Of a stretch of DNA of 64,000 nt, positions 36,149-46,487 are shown piece after piece. Numbering within the stretch: position 1 is the first letter of the stretch; every line of letters begins with the position of its first letter. The notes beneath the pieces are model-generated. The model ran no database searches. It was not told the origin of the DNA and worked only from the letters and a program-made list of their open reading frames with translations. Source of the stretch: an uncultured Clostridium sp. GTDB lineage: Bacteria; Bacillota; Clostridia; Lachnospirales; Lachnospiraceae. Position numbers and translations under genes: made by a program. The stretch covers positions 1-64,000 of the forward strand of contig CAMEFI010000014.1 of NCBI GenBank assembly GCA_945915475.1. The letters are read 5' to 3'.

Positions 36149-36419
36149 ACTCTTTTCCTACTTGTTTCAACTCATGCGCAAGCAATAATTCCTTGCGTAG
36201 TTCTTCATAGCCTTCTTTTGCTTCTTGTGCTTCTTTTATGCTCTCTCTCCACATTGCTTCTAGCATCTTAAAATTGGCTACTGATAATTGCATTCGTTTA
36301 AGTCCTTTATCATCTGTTTGCTCAACATATCCTACAATTTCTTCAAGTTCTTTAATCCTTTTCTTCAAATTTTCGTTCTCATCACGCAGCATCTCTACTA
36401 TCGCATTCACATTTCCCAT
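36147..36419 (-). CDS. Short coiled-coil protein
   Basis: 90 residues, heptad-rich: NAIVEMLRDENENLKKRIKE then a central VGYVEQTDDKG linker and a second Glu/Lys helix. AGAAAGGA precedes the ATG at 36419. It sits between the tape-measure terminator and the xis terminator, so it forms its own short transcript or read-through. Function unknown. Confidence 0.6.
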   Translation of the reverse strand: MGNVNAIVEMLRDENENLKKRIKELEEIVGYVEQTDDKGLKRMQLSVANFKMLEAMWRESIKEAQEAKEGYEELRKELLLAHELKQVGKE

Positions 36420-36445
36420 AATAAAAATCCTTTCTATATGTAAAA

Positions 36446-36468
36446 GGGCAATGCTCAATGCATCGCCC
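36446..36468 (-). terminator. Terminator after the tape-measure gene
   Basis: GGGCGATGC-ATTGA-GCATTGCCC on the minus strand followed by TTTTA, 10 bases after the stop at 36478. Confidence 0.75.
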
Positions 36469-36477
36469 TAAATATAT

Positions 36478-39400
36478 TTAAAAATTGAATCTATTCTTTT
36501 TATTTACGCTTGTACCTGTAAGTGGCGCTACGGCTATAGCTTGAATAAGTTTCTCAAAATCCTTACTTTTCTTCATTTGATTGAGTAAATCGTCCAAATC
36601 TTCTACATTATCAATATTGATATCAAGGTCAATATTTTGCTCAATATCATTATTGCCACCACTAGAAATAGAAGAGGTGTCAATAGAACCATTACCAAGA
36701 AGATTGTCCATAATAAATGAACCAGGATTGTTAGCCATCTTCCAAATGTTATCAGAAGCTAGTGCATTGTATACACGACTTCCCTTGGAAAGTGTACTTA
36801 ATACAGCATGGTCAGATTTTCTTATAATGGTTTCGCCACCAATCTTATCATAATTTTCATTAGTCCAAGCTAACTCATCACGATTGATTTCTTTAGCACC
36901 ACTCATGTATCCAGAAATCTGGCTCTTTGTAAGCCATCCTAAGTCACCGCTTCCAAGTTTACTTCCGGTACTTATATGGTATGGTTTAGAACCCTTTTTA
37001 TTTATTTTAGTAACATATACAGTCTTTCCTACATTTTTACTTCCTGTAGGTTTACCACCATAAGAATCGCAATAATATTTACCACTCTTAAATGTTACTT
37101 TATCACCAACTTGTATCTTTCCATCGCCTTGGGTTGTAGTTTTCTTAGTAGTAGTTGTTGTGTTTTTCTTTTGTGTGCTTGTACTACTTGTCTTTTTCTC
37201 TTGTCCAGTATTCGATGAAGTAGTTGTTGGCGTTGAACTCGTTGCAGCGGCAGCGGCAGCAGTCTTTGTACTATTTGCAGCGGCTTGAGCAGCAGATTGA
37301 GCAGCGGCAGCAGCACTAGCGGCAGCAGCTTTTTCAGCGTCTACTTGTTGTTTGACAAGTTCAGCCTGGGTATTTGCAGCAGTCAATATAGAGTTGACTG
37401 TATTCTTAATACCATCAAGTGTATTATTTGTAACTGTCTGTTTATTTGAAAAATCTGTACCATACGTTGTTATTACACCAGTGTAATTTGTACCCTGTGT
37501 ATTAAGTGCAGAAATCAAACTATTTGCATTTGTTGTATCTAACTCACCATTTTCTTGCAGTTTACTAATAATATTCAAAGCATTTTGAATTTCTTGTGCG
37601 CTACCAGAACCAAGTGCAGCTAAAATACTATTTGCATTCTCTTGTGAGATAGCTCCATTTGCAACCATTTGATTTATCAGAGCAGTTACATTTGCTAATT
37701 GTTCAGCTCTGCTTTGAGCTAATTCATTAGCAGCATTCGACCAAAGATTTGACATTTCTGTTGTCATTGTATAACCAACAGATGATGCAGCTGCATTTAA
37801 TGTGTCGTTGATAGTAATAGCGCTACCATTGACCATAGCAATCATATCTTCTATAAGTGCATCAATGTTATCAAGTCTTTCATTTAAAATACGCTCATAT
37901 TCAACATACAACTCGTCCAAAAGTTTCTTCTGGTCTGAGATGTACTGTTCATACTGAGTTTCTTCCAAATCGTCTTTTGCTTCTTCAAGGTCTACCTTGA
38001 TTTTTTGGATTTTTGCCTTAGTTTCCTCTGTTACATCATTCTGGTAGGCAGACAATTGTTTTTGCAATGTAGCAATGTTCTTTGTCTGTTTTTCTACCTT
38101 TTTCTGGAAACTGTATAAATCCTTTTGACTATCAAGAGCATCAGTATATTTACCTATAAGCTCTTTTAAGCTACTTAATTCTTTACTAATACCATCACTT
38201 ACAAGGTCTTTGATTGCAGCTTTTTCATCTTCGGCAGCCTGGATACACTGTCTTTGAATAGACAGTAATTCATTTCTCCGGTCAATGAGGGTAGTATTAG
38301 CTGGGTCACTTGCAATTTGTTTATTCAGTGATAGAATTTCGGCAGCATAATCATCAGCTTGTGACATAAGGACATTGTAATTAACTCCATGAAGTCCCAT
38401 TGTTGAAACTCCGGCATCAGTCAATTGTCCATTATCTTCATATAAATTTGAAGAGCTGAGTAAGTCAATTAAGAAATCGCTTTCATCTTTTAACTTAGAA
38501 ATCGTATCTTCTAAGTAATCAAAGTTATCCCACTGGATTTGACGTATTGAATTATCAAGCTCAATCACAGCAAGTTCGGCTTCGTGAATCTGATTTGTAA
38601 CATTGCAAATTTCTTGAGACATTTCATACCAGGCATTTGAGCCATATTCAATCTCTCCACTTGCAACAGCAGAATAAAGGGCATCTGATAATGCCTTTTG
38701 CTCACTCTTCAATGAATCCAAAGTGCTTTCTTGCTGTTCTTTCAGCATTTCATAATACTTACCACTTGCAGCATATCCCATGGCTTCCGCTTTATTAAGC
38801 ATCGTTTGATACTCACTATACAAGGATTCAGCCAAAGACATTTTATTTTCATACTGTTGTGATATGCCATTGAAAATGTTCATGTATTCCTCAGATATTG
38901 CATTTGAATAGCTTATAATATCGCTATTCAAGGAATCAACCTCATTTTCTACAGCTTGTATTGAACCAAGCATTTCATAATATGCTTCTGACCTGTATTC
39001 AATACTACCATTACTAACCGCAGTATCAAGCTCACTTTTTAAGGCTGCCAACTCAGCTGTTTTGATTCCAATTTGTTCTTGAGCATTTTTCACCAATCCT
39101 TGATAATCAGCTATATTAGCGTTGGATGCAGCAGTTGATTTATCCGGTGTCACATAATCACTTGCGTAATCTGAGCGCCTTGAAATCAAACTACTTGTTC
39201 TTTCTGCAATATGTTCTAAATCCTGGACTTTATTTGTCCATTCAGTAACAATATTATCAAATTTTTCCTTGTATAATTCTGATATGGATTCCTGTAAATC
39301 ATCAATCGCATCTTTGCAGTCAAGCGCTGCTTCATACCACTTTTGATACTCTTCTATCTTTTCAGCTGTATCAGAATCATATTCCTTAATATCAATTGTA

Positions 39401-42400
39401 CCATTTTTGACTTTTTTCTTTAAATCCTTAGACAAACCAACAGAATTTGCTTCTTTCATATATCTGTCATATGCTTTTTTCTGTAAAGATATCTCACTGG
39501 TAATTTTTGATATTTCTTTTGTAATCGCACTGTTACGCTTAGCAAAAGTTTTGTAAACATTCTTTACAGTCTTGTCAAGATTGTTGATAGCTCTTTCTGC
39601 ACGACTTATAGCAACTTCAATCCAGTTTTTGGTTTGCTTATCATCCTTTTTATCGGATGAATTGCTATTTTTCCCAGACTTATCTCCACCACCAGATACT
39701 CCACCAACATTAACTTTACCACCTTTGTAAAAAGTGCCGGAACCACTACTAAAGGCTGTTCCTTCTGCTAATGCTTTTCCTCTGCCATTTATTTTGCCCT
39801 TGGATAGTATTTCTTGGGTCTGTCTTGCATTAAAGATAATGTCATTCTTTTTATATTTGAAAAACTCAGCGCCACTATCGCCTATTGTAAAATAACGACC
39901 ATCTCTTACAACTAGCTCTTGACCAAGTTCACCGCCTAAAGCAGTACCATTATCTTTTGTTCCCCAAGTTCCTCTTGAAAATGCTGTACCTTTTGCATGG
40001 GCTGTACCTGTCGCATTGGAATTACCTGTTACCTTTTTGGTGTAAACAATTGTTCCATATAGCGTAGGGACTGTCCAATTGTTCAATTTGGGCTGATATT
40101 TAACCACACCTTCTTTAACTGGAACATCGTAGTCCTTTACCGCTTTATCATCTACAATATAGGTAACTGTACTTTCCTTGTCTTGTGGTTCATATCCTTC
40201 AATAAGCGATGCATCAACTCCCGCCTTAACCATAATATCAGCGTCAATACCAGCAATGGTTGACTGTATTGTATTAAGGGCAGTCGTATCAAGGTTTACA
40301 CCTGCCTTAACATCAATATTGGTTGACGTTAATGTTTCAAGCGCTGACTGAAATTCACTATCATCTAAACCTAGTGACGTTTTTACCGAATCCGGCATAT
40401 CATTGATGCTCTGTAATACTGTTTGAATATTAGTTTGGGCTTCTGTGGTATCAGCTCCAACAGCAGTTTCTATTTCAATGTCGTTGTAATTGGTCTGGAA
40501 GTCTTGTAATAATCCAATTACAGAACCAATATCACTTGCTGCCTGTGTGGTATCTACATTCATGACAGCTGGCGCATTTAATGATTGCTTCTGTGCAATC
40601 AATGCTACTAATACGGTTTGTGCTTCCTCTGCGCCCTCGATAGTGAGGTCTACTGACCCATCACTATTCCTAAATTGATTTAATATCTCTTGAGCTTGTC
40701 CTATCTGCTCAGTAATTGTATTGATATTGGTTGAATCAAAATAAAACTGTATATCTGTTTTTCCTAGCTCTTTGAGCTTTTCATTTGCTGATTCCGCATC
40801 CGTTTCCAGAAGCCCAAGCGAAGTATACATTGAATCCAGGTTAATATCATATCCATACGCTGACATTGCCCTTAAAAGAATCTGCACTTCCTCGGTTGAC
40901 ATCTGCAAATCAGTCATTTCATTTATGGCTTTTGCAAGTGCTTCATCACCACCAACGCCAAAATCAAAAGTATAATTTCCGTTTTCGTCTAGCTGTACCC
41001 ATGTTTGACCAAGTTCGTCACTCACAGATTTTGCAGTATTCAAAAATTCTATCAAACCATCTTGATTTCCGGTGAAGAATTTTTGCATTGTGGCGTAACC
41101 TTTATCATAAACACCCATCAATTCTTCAACGGATGCAGTCGATAAATCGGTATCTGACATAAGTTGTACTGCTTCTCGGAAGTCATCAACTCCAATTCTT
41201 CCAGATTCATATAATTCCTTGATATCTTCCAACCCTTTTGATAATGTTGTAAACATATCATCTTCGTCTGGTGTAGACTGAGCTTCTTCCCACTTATGAA
41301 ATGCGGAGGTTAATCCTTCGTATTGAGCAGCCAAAGTAGAAACATCTTCTATCTGGTCTGCTATATCATCACGTTGCTTATATAAATCAGCCAACTCAGC
41401 AGCATCACTACAAGTATTGATTTTTTCAGTCACATCATTGTATTGGTCTGCTAACTTCTGCAACTCATTTTTGAAGTCTTGATTCTTGGCGTTTTCATAT
41501 TCTTTTTCAAGCTCACGTAACGCTTGTACATTCAAATGAATTCCGTTGGTTGTTTTCTCAAATAATTTGCTTGCATCATATCCTTCCAAATCAGAATACA
41601 TTGCTTTAATGGCATTTATGCCTTGTGTACTTAATCCGGTTGATGATACAGATTCCTCAATAGCTGAATACAGATTATCCATATGTGATACTTCTGCATC
41701 AATGCTAAAAGTAAAACCATCACTGGCAGTATCATATAGTTTAAGCATTTCATCACGCAAAGTTCGTAATGCATCTGCTCCGGCGCTATCTTCTCCAAGT
41801 GCTTGAATTTGTGCATCAAATACACCCAACATGCTTGCTGCATCATCAGAACTTCCAATAATGGATTTCATTGTAGATTCAATTCCGTTGCCTAAATCAT
41901 CAGCATAATTTGTCAGTTCCGGGAATTGTTTCATTAGCTCTACAATTTGCGAATCAGTCAGCGAACCATTGTTGAAGTCATCCAACGCATCCTTCAATGT
42001 ATCAAGGGTATCTGTGTAATTAGATATGGTATCAGAAAAATTATTTTCGCTATCGTCAAGTAATAAATCATAAAATGATTGTAAAGAATCCTCAGCTTCC
42101 TTTAATCCCGAAGAGTAATATTCAAGTTGCTCTTGCCAGTCCGTAATATTCCAACCAGTAGTATCATTCTCTACACTAATCTTATATATGATTTCTTTTT
42201 CGCTGTCATCTAGTCCATTTAACCAGGTAACAAGATTTGTATACTCAATATCAGCTAATGTAAATGATTGTGCATCGTCATATACCTTTGCAAAAGCATC
42301 CTTTATTTTGGTTACTTTATCCTCAAGTGTATCTACTGAATCCTCGGAAAATTTCTTTGACCAAGCATTATAATAAGCCGAGAAAGAATCCAATGATGCC

Positions 42401-44994
42401 ATGTAATTATTCACATACTCTTCTATATCTGAATTATCAATATCACCATTTTCCATAGCGTATTTTATTCTATCGCTTTCTGAAATGGTATCAATCAAAG
42501 TCTGTCTGTACTGTTCGTAAGAATCAGCAGAATCAACAACCAATCCATTAAGTTTATCGTTGTATTTCTCTTCTGACGCAACTGTACTAAGTAATGTTTC
42601 AGCAGCTTCTTTTTGCTTTTGTGTGATTTCATCATAAGCTGATATTTGGCTACTAATTGCCGAATACATCTTGCTTGAAGAATAATCCTCATAGTTCTTC
42701 TCTATGTACTCCAACATACCACGCAAATATTCCGCTTTTTCTTCGGCATTCTCTAGCTTCTTCATATCATTGTCGTACTCGTCCATTACAAACAATGTAT
42801 TACCAAAGAAACCTCCAGACTGCACATTATTACCATATCCACCATCTTTTAATATTTTTTCAAGCTCTTTTTCCCTTTTTCCGGTATATACGTAATCATT
42901 TACAAATAAAAATGAATCACTGGCAATAGCTGTGTCTGATTCTTCGACTGCTGCCTTATAATTTCCTACAGCTTTTTCAGCTGCTTTCTGAGCTTCTTTC
43001 TTTTCTATCTCATTAAGTTTTGCAAGCTCTTCATCCAGCTTACCATTTACAAGGTCAAGATTATCCGCTTGTGAACCTACCAAGTCTGTGATTTGACTTT
43101 GTATATCTCTTATTTCTGCACGCGTTCCAGAATCTTGATTATCACTTTTTGCTAATTCCTTATATTTGTCAATCAGCTCATCAAGTGTTTTCACTTCCTC
43201 AGCTGCTTCTTGAGCTTCTTCCCTCATCGAATCTGCCATTTCCTTGGCTGATTCAGCAGCTTCTTTCTGCATATCTGCAAGTTTACCAATAGCAACAACC
43301 GCCGCTGCAACACCTGTTGCAATCAATACAAGCGGATTAGCCATCAAGGTAGCCCACAATCCTTTAAAGGCACCAGACAAAGTAACTGTAGTTGTTGTTG
43401 CTGCGCCTTCTGCTGTCGCAAGTCCCATGGATGCAAGTGTGGCTTCTGCTTGTGCTGTTGTCATTCCCTGGGTTGTCAATATTGCAATTCTCTGTTCTGT
43501 GGATAATGCTTCACTGGAAAGAACCGCTTTTAGCTGACTTTGTGATAAATTAGCTGTCATAGCTGCTAACTGCTCAATCTCTTGTGTTCCAAGATTACCC
43601 ATGCTAATCAAACTGAGCGCATTGTTAAACTCAGTTAATTTTGTAGCGGCATCCATAACACCTGTTGTTATTGCAGAAAACGCTTTTACAACTCCAACAG
43701 TTGCTAATCCAGCAAGCGCACCTTGTAACAAATTGGTATCATCCACAAATTCCAATACCGCTGTACCAGCATCAATGATATCTCCAACCATTTCAGTAGA
43801 AATTGTGTTGGTTGCTAATGATTCAAAAGCAGCTTGTAAACTCTTTGTCTTTGCTTCGATAGAATCAAGGTATGCACTAAACTTCTGTTCAGCTGTTCCA
43901 GCCGAATTTGCTGCAACTTCCATGTATGAGCTTGCCTGCTCATAATTTGCCATTAAAACTCTGAAATTCTCTTGCTGTCTTGTTCCGGCAAAAGCCTTTG
44001 ATATTGCTGCCTGTTGAACACTTGAATAGTTATTCCAATTGGCTGCAACTTCATCAAGTACATCTCCAAAATTCCTAAATTCATTATCCGAAGAACGTAA
44101 TGCAATACCAAGATTATTCAATACAGTTTCAACATCTGACAAAGTTTCGGTTGTTCCATCTTCGTCTATATACTCAAGCGCACCAGCTTTAATATTTGAC
44201 ATTCTTGTAAAAATAGTTTTGTAACTCTCACCAATAGAGGACATTGATTTTTGAGTAACCTCACCTGTTACCGCCAAATATCCAAGCAGTTTATCCATGC
44301 TAACACCTGCATCATTGGCTGTATTAGCAACTCTGGACATAGCTTCTGCAAGTCCTCCGGCATCTGTAGCTGATACTAAGTCAACAGCTGTCAATTTATC
44401 TACAATCTTTGACACATCCTCAGCAGCTACCTTATATCCCTTCATGGCACTTGTAAGATATTTAGTAGAATCCGCGCTATCAAGCTGTGCAACCTTACTT
44501 AATACCATTGAATCCCGGATTAAAATGTTGGTATCCTTTATCGAATTACCTTGACGCAACCACGCATTAGCACTGTTTGAAACCTCTGTTGTCGTTGCTC
44601 CAATATTCTTTCCCAATGCGTTATATCCACGAACCAAAGCGGCTGTATCTTCATAACTGCCATTTGTTGCCATTCGTAGATTTTTAATCGCAGTATCGAA
44701 TCCCCCAACCGCTTCAACAGCGTCTTTCGCAGCATTCTCTATCAGTTGGAAACCTTTAGCGGTGACAGTTGCAGCAGCACCAATTCTAAGCGATTTTTTC
44801 ATTGTGTCGCCCAAAGTATTTGCTTGCTTAGCAGTATTCCGCATAGAGTTATTGATTTGGTTCAATCCTTGCTGCGTACCACTTGTTTCCAGGTCAATCT
44901 TCATCCTATGTTGATTGCCTGTCACTTGTCTCATTTGTTGCTCGAATTTGGAAGTGTCTAATTCTGCTCGTATTTTCGCTGTAAACTCACTCAT
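36478..44994 (-). CDS. Giant phage-type tail tape-measure protein
   Basis: 2838 residues. Residues about 75-400 match the phage tail tape-measure core: a TAKGFQLIENAAKDAVEAV start, MATNGSYEDTAALVRGYNAL, VAQLDSADSTKYLTSAMKGY and GESYKTIFTRMSNI. A hydrophobic stretch lies at about 545-575 (ANPLVLIATGVAAAVVAIG). Long alpha-helical and coiled-coil regions follow. GGELGQELVVRDGRYFTIG near 1695 is common in tape measures. An Ala/Thr/Lys low-complexity stretch (about 2555-2620) precedes an SH3-like domain (about 2625-2690). In siphophages such proteins set tail length. No frameshift is seen. ATG follows GGAGGTAGTTT. No other confident tail gene is present. Confidence 0.9.
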   Translation of the reverse strand: MSEFTAKIRAELDTSKFEQQMRQVTGNQHRMKIDLETSGTQQGLNQINNSMRNTAKQANTLGDTMKKSLRIGAAATVTAKGFQLIENAAKDAVEAVGGFDTAIKNLRMATNGSYEDTAALVRGYNALGKNIGATTTEVSNSANAWLRQGNSIKDTNILIRDSMVLSKVAQLDSADSTKYLTSAMKGYKVAAEDVSKIVDKLTAVDLVSATDAGGLAEAMSRVANTANDAGVSMDKLLGYLAVTGEVTQKSMSSIGESYKTIFTRMSNIKAGALEYIDEDGTTETLSDVETVLNNLGIALRSSDNEFRNFGDVLDEVAANWNNYSSVQQAAISKAFAGTRQQENFRVLMANYEQASSYMEVAANSAGTAEQKFSAYLDSIEAKTKSLQAAFESLATNTISTEMVGDIIDAGTAVLEFVDDTNLLQGALAGLATVGVVKAFSAITTGVMDAATKLTEFNNALSLISMGNLGTQEIEQLAAMTANLSQSQLKAVLSSEALSTEQRIAILTTQGMTTAQAEATLASMGLATAEGAATTTTVTLSGAFKGLWATLMANPLVLIATGVAAAVVAIGKLADMQKEAAESAKEMADSMREEAQEAAEEVKTLDELIDKYKELAKSDNQDSGTRAEIRDIQSQITDLVGSQADNLDLVNGKLDEELAKLNEIEKKEAQKAAEKAVGNYKAAVEESDTAIASDSFLFVNDYVYTGKREKELEKILKDGGYGNNVQSGGFFGNTLFVMDEYDNDMKKLENAEEKAEYLRGMLEYIEKNYEDYSSSKMYSAISSQISAYDEITQKQKEAAETLLSTVASEEKYNDKLNGLVVDSADSYEQYRQTLIDTISESDRIKYAMENGDIDNSDIEEYVNNYMASLDSFSAYYNAWSKKFSEDSVDTLEDKVTKIKDAFAKVYDDAQSFTLADIEYTNLVTWLNGLDDSEKEIIYKISVENDTTGWNITDWQEQLEYYSSGLKEAEDSLQSFYDLLLDDSENNFSDTISNYTDTLDTLKDALDDFNNGSLTDSQIVELMKQFPELTNYADDLGNGIESTMKSIIGSSDDAASMLGVFDAQIQALGEDSAGADALRTLRDEMLKLYDTASDGFTFSIDAEVSHMDNLYSAIEESVSSTGLSTQGINAIKAMYSDLEGYDASKLFEKTTNGIHLNVQALRELEKEYENAKNQDFKNELQKLADQYNDVTEKINTCSDAAELADLYKQRDDIADQIEDVSTLAAQYEGLTSAFHKWEEAQSTPDEDDMFTTLSKGLEDIKELYESGRIGVDDFREAVQLMSDTDLSTASVEELMGVYDKGYATMQKFFTGNQDGLIEFLNTAKSVSDELGQTWVQLDENGNYTFDFGVGGDEALAKAINEMTDLQMSTEEVQILLRAMSAYGYDINLDSMYTSLGLLETDAESANEKLKELGKTDIQFYFDSTNINTITEQIGQAQEILNQFRNSDGSVDLTIEGAEEAQTVLVALIAQKQSLNAPAVMNVDTTQAASDIGSVIGLLQDFQTNYNDIEIETAVGADTTEAQTNIQTVLQSINDMPDSVKTSLGLDDSEFQSALETLTSTNIDVKAGVNLDTTALNTIQSTIAGIDADIMVKAGVDASLIEGYEPQDKESTVTYIVDDKAVKDYDVPVKEGVVKYQPKLNNWTVPTLYGTIVYTKKVTGNSNATGTAHAKGTAFSRGTWGTKDNGTALGGELGQELVVRDGRYFTIGDSGAEFFKYKKNDIIFNARQTQEILSKGKINGRGKALAEGTAFSSGSGTFYKGGKVNVGGVSGGGDKSGKNSNSSDKKDDKQTKNWIEVAISRAERAINNLDKTVKNVYKTFAKRNSAITKEISKITSEISLQKKAYDRYMKEANSVGLSKDLKKKVKNGTIDIKEYDSDTAEKIEEYQKWYEAALDCKDAIDDLQESISELYKEKFDNIVTEWTNKVQDLEHIAERTSSLISRRSDYASDYVTPDKSTAASNANIADYQGLVKNAQEQIGIKTAELAALKSELDTAVSNGSIEYRSEAYYEMLGSIQAVENEVDSLNSDIISYSNAISEEYMNIFNGISQQYENKMSLAESLYSEYQTMLNKAEAMGYAASGKYYEMLKEQQESTLDSLKSEQKALSDALYSAVASGEIEYGSNAWYEMSQEICNVTNQIHEAELAVIELDNSIRQIQWDNFDYLEDTISKLKDESDFLIDLLSSSNLYEDNGQLTDAGVSTMGLHGVNYNVLMSQADDYAAEILSLNKQIASDPANTTLIDRRNELLSIQRQCIQAAEDEKAAIKDLVSDGISKELSSLKELIGKYTDALDSQKDLYSFQKKVEKQTKNIATLQKQLSAYQNDVTEETKAKIQKIKVDLEEAKDDLEETQYEQYISDQKKLLDELYVEYERILNERLDNIDALIEDMIAMVNGSAITINDTLNAAASSVGYTMTTEMSNLWSNAANELAQSRAEQLANVTALINQMVANGAISQENANSILAALGSGSAQEIQNALNIISKLQENGELDTTNANSLISALNTQGTNYTGVITTYGTDFSNKQTVTNNTLDGIKNTVNSILTAANTQAELVKQQVDAEKAAAASAAAAAQSAAQAAANSTKTAAAAAATSSTPTTTSSNTGQEKKTSSTSTQKKNTTTTTKKTTTQGDGKIQVGDKVTFKSGKYYCDSYGGKPTGSKNVGKTVYVTKINKKGSKPYHISTGSKLGSGDLGWLTKSQISGYMSGAKEINRDELAWTNENYDKIGGETIIRKSDHAVLSTLSKGSRVYNALASDNIWKMANNPGSFIMDNLLGNGSIDTSSISSGGNNDIEQNIDLDINIDNVEDLDDLLNQMKKSKDFEKLIQAIAVAPLTGTSVNKKNRFNF

Positions 44995-45006
44995 AAACTA
45001 CCTCCA

Positions 45007-45225
45007 TTATCTTTCAACAACATAGTCACTTTGCCCTTGCAAACGCTTTATATAGGCAATATCTTTTCCCATTATTCTTATATTTGTACCACATGTATAT
45101 ATTTCAAGGGCATCACCATAGACACTATCAATTGTGGCTACAATCGTACCTCCAACAATTCCCTTTGTAGTACCAATCAGATAGTGACCACCCTTGACAA
45201 TTTGAACATTTTGTATTTCTATCAT
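45007..45225 (-). CDS. Small beta-rich protein upstream of the tape measure
   Basis: 72 residues: MIEIQNVQIVKGGHYLIGTT, Gly/Ile/Val rich, probably a small barrel. ATG at 45225 follows GGAGGAAATC. Twelve bases separate it from the tape-measure gene, so they are translated from one transcript. Could be a head-tail or tail accessory protein; not recognised. Confidence 0.55.
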   Translation of the reverse strand: MIEIQNVQIVKGGHYLIGTTKGIVGGTIVATIDSVYGDALEIYTCGTNIRIMGKDIAYIKRLQGQSDYVVER

Positions 45226-45235
45226 GATTTCCTCC

Positions 45236-45272
45236 AAACAAAAAAAGGACTGCTCCAAAACGGAACAATCCC
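45236..45272 (-). terminator. Terminator/attenuator before the tape-measure operon
   Basis: Minus strand GGGATTGTTCC-GTTTT-GGAGCAGTCC followed by TTTTTTTG. It ends only about 10 bases before the 45225 start, so it could act as an attenuator of the tape-measure transcript rather than a simple end of the previous unit. Confidence 0.6.
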
Positions 45273-45307
45273 TTAAATAAAAAAGTTATTTTATCAATTG
45301 ATTCTCT

Positions 45308-45610
45308 TTATTTTCCTAAGATTTTCAGCATAAAACTTAAATTATTTAAGTCATTTGCTGAAATTGTTGTACTTTCACCAGTCACGCCATCAGAAATTAT
45401 ATATTTCTCAAATGTAATACCAGGAATATTGTCTACATTTGGGAAATTGCTTCTATAATCTCTCTGAATTATAGTATAAACTTCTTTTATGGTATCTGCT
45501 TCACCGATGGTCATTAGATTACTTGTGCTTACATCATAGCGCTTGTGACCAGCTGCATGTAGTTTATCAAGTATGCTGGATTCAGCCGAAAAGATATCAC
45601 TGTTTTCCAT
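45308..45610 (-). CDS. Hypothetical element protein (100 aa)
   Basis: 100 residues, MENSDIFSAESSILDKLHAA, soluble. It overlaps the 3' end of the upstream 142-residue gene by 14 bases, showing translational coupling. Two overlapping short genes before a tape measure recall the position of tail assembly chaperones, but no sequence support is visible and no slippery heptamer was found. Function unknown. Confidence 0.55.
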   Translation of the reverse strand: MENSDIFSAESSILDKLHAAGHKRYDVSTSNLMTIGEADTIKEVYTIIQRDYRSNFPNVDNIPGITFEKYIISDGVTGESTTISANDLNNLSFMLKILGK

Positions 45611-46025
45611 CGACTTCTACCCCCAGCGCAAATCCCTTAACATTCGGCATCTGTTTTACAACTTTACTGATTACATATGCATCAATCAATGTACCAAGAT
45701 TATAATTTGCATAACCACCTGTTGCAGCATCGCTAATACCAATATTATATTTTCTTACTGTTTCTGCATTTGTACCTTCGTTGTGAAACATCAATTCTGG
45801 GCGGTCTGCCAGAAGTTCTCCAACCAAATCTGACATTTTACTAATTGCTTCTTCGATTGTGTCACATGAGAATTTTGAGTATTTATCAATCCATTCCTTT
45901 GATACATTACGGAGAAGGTCATATACTTTTAATGTATAGCGCCTTTTACCTGCTAAGTAGTTGTTTCCTAATCTCGTTTTACAAGTTTCTTCGTCTAAAT
46001 AAATTGGATTTCCAAAATTATACAT
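45597..46025 (-). CDS. Hypothetical element protein (142 aa)
   Basis: 142 residues, MYNFGNPIYLDEETCKTRLG at the start and LGTLIDAYVISKVVKQMP near the end; soluble, mixed alpha/beta. AGGAGGAAACGAAG precedes the ATG. It lies 12 bases after the HTH gene at 46038-46217 and overlaps the 100-residue gene downstream. Not recognised. Confidence 0.55.
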   Translation of the reverse strand: MYNFGNPIYLDEETCKTRLGNNYLAGKRRYTLKVYDLLRNVSKEWIDKYSKFSCDTIEEAISKMSDLVGELLADRPELMFHNEGTNAETVRKYNIGISDAATGGYANYNLGTLIDAYVISKVVKQMPNVKGFALGVEVDGKQ

Positions 46026-46037
46026 CTTCGTTTCCTC

Positions 46038-46217
46038 CTAAAAATTATACTTTGTGAGATAAGCGTCAATCGCTTTCATGCGCTCATCTGATAACTTCAT
46101 GTTTCCTTTTTTCCATTCGTAGAATGCAAATGTTGACAAGTTAATATTGCGGCAAAACTTTGTTACCGGAATACCAAGTTCATCTAGCATCCTTTGACAT
46201 CTTTCCATTACTGACAT
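46038..46217 (-). CDS. Mini HTH regulator (paralogue A)
   Basis: 59 residues: MERCQRMLDELGIPVTKFCR then INLSTFAFYEWKKGNMKLSD and a final helix. A compact Cro-like HTH. Clearly related to the 61-residue protein at 50071 (both have VxKFCR, then a Y-x-W-x-KG motif). It heads the module leading to the tape-measure genes. GGAGGAATAAAACG precedes the start. Two TTGATAAA boxes lie 37-57 bases upstream. Confidence 0.7.
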   Translation of the reverse strand: MSVMERCQRMLDELGIPVTKFCRNINLSTFAFYEWKKGNMKLSDERMKAIDAYLTKYNF

Positions 46218-46285
46218 CGTTTTATTCCTCCGTTTTCTTGTTTGTGATATTTGTTGATAAAATTGATTGATAAAGTTGTTGTTTT

Positions 46286-46315
46286 TAAAAAGCGCCCGCA
46301 ATGGATACAGGCGCT
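46286..46315 (-). terminator. Terminator after the zinc-ribbon gene
   Basis: AGCGCC (minus strand 46315-46310) pairs with GGCGCT (46296-46291) across a 13-base loop, followed by TTTTTAAAA. The 170 bases between it and the stop at 46488 contain no gene. Confidence 0.75.
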
Positions 46316-46487
46316 CTCCTAAAAAATGTAGGCTACAAATATAAAGTTAGTATATGGGAAGAGGAAAGGAAGTTTAAGAAGCGACATGTCTGAAATTGGA
46401 GAGCTTCTCATTACTCCCTACCCCTCTTTAGCATTTTGCAAATTATAGAAGTCCCCATTTTTCGGGCTTTAACGGACATTTATTTTT

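Noticed and set aside
45308-46025. Programmed-frameshift tail chaperone pair before the tape measure
   Set aside because: The two genes overlap by a normal start/stop arrangement with separate ATG; no slippery heptamer was seen at the overlap.
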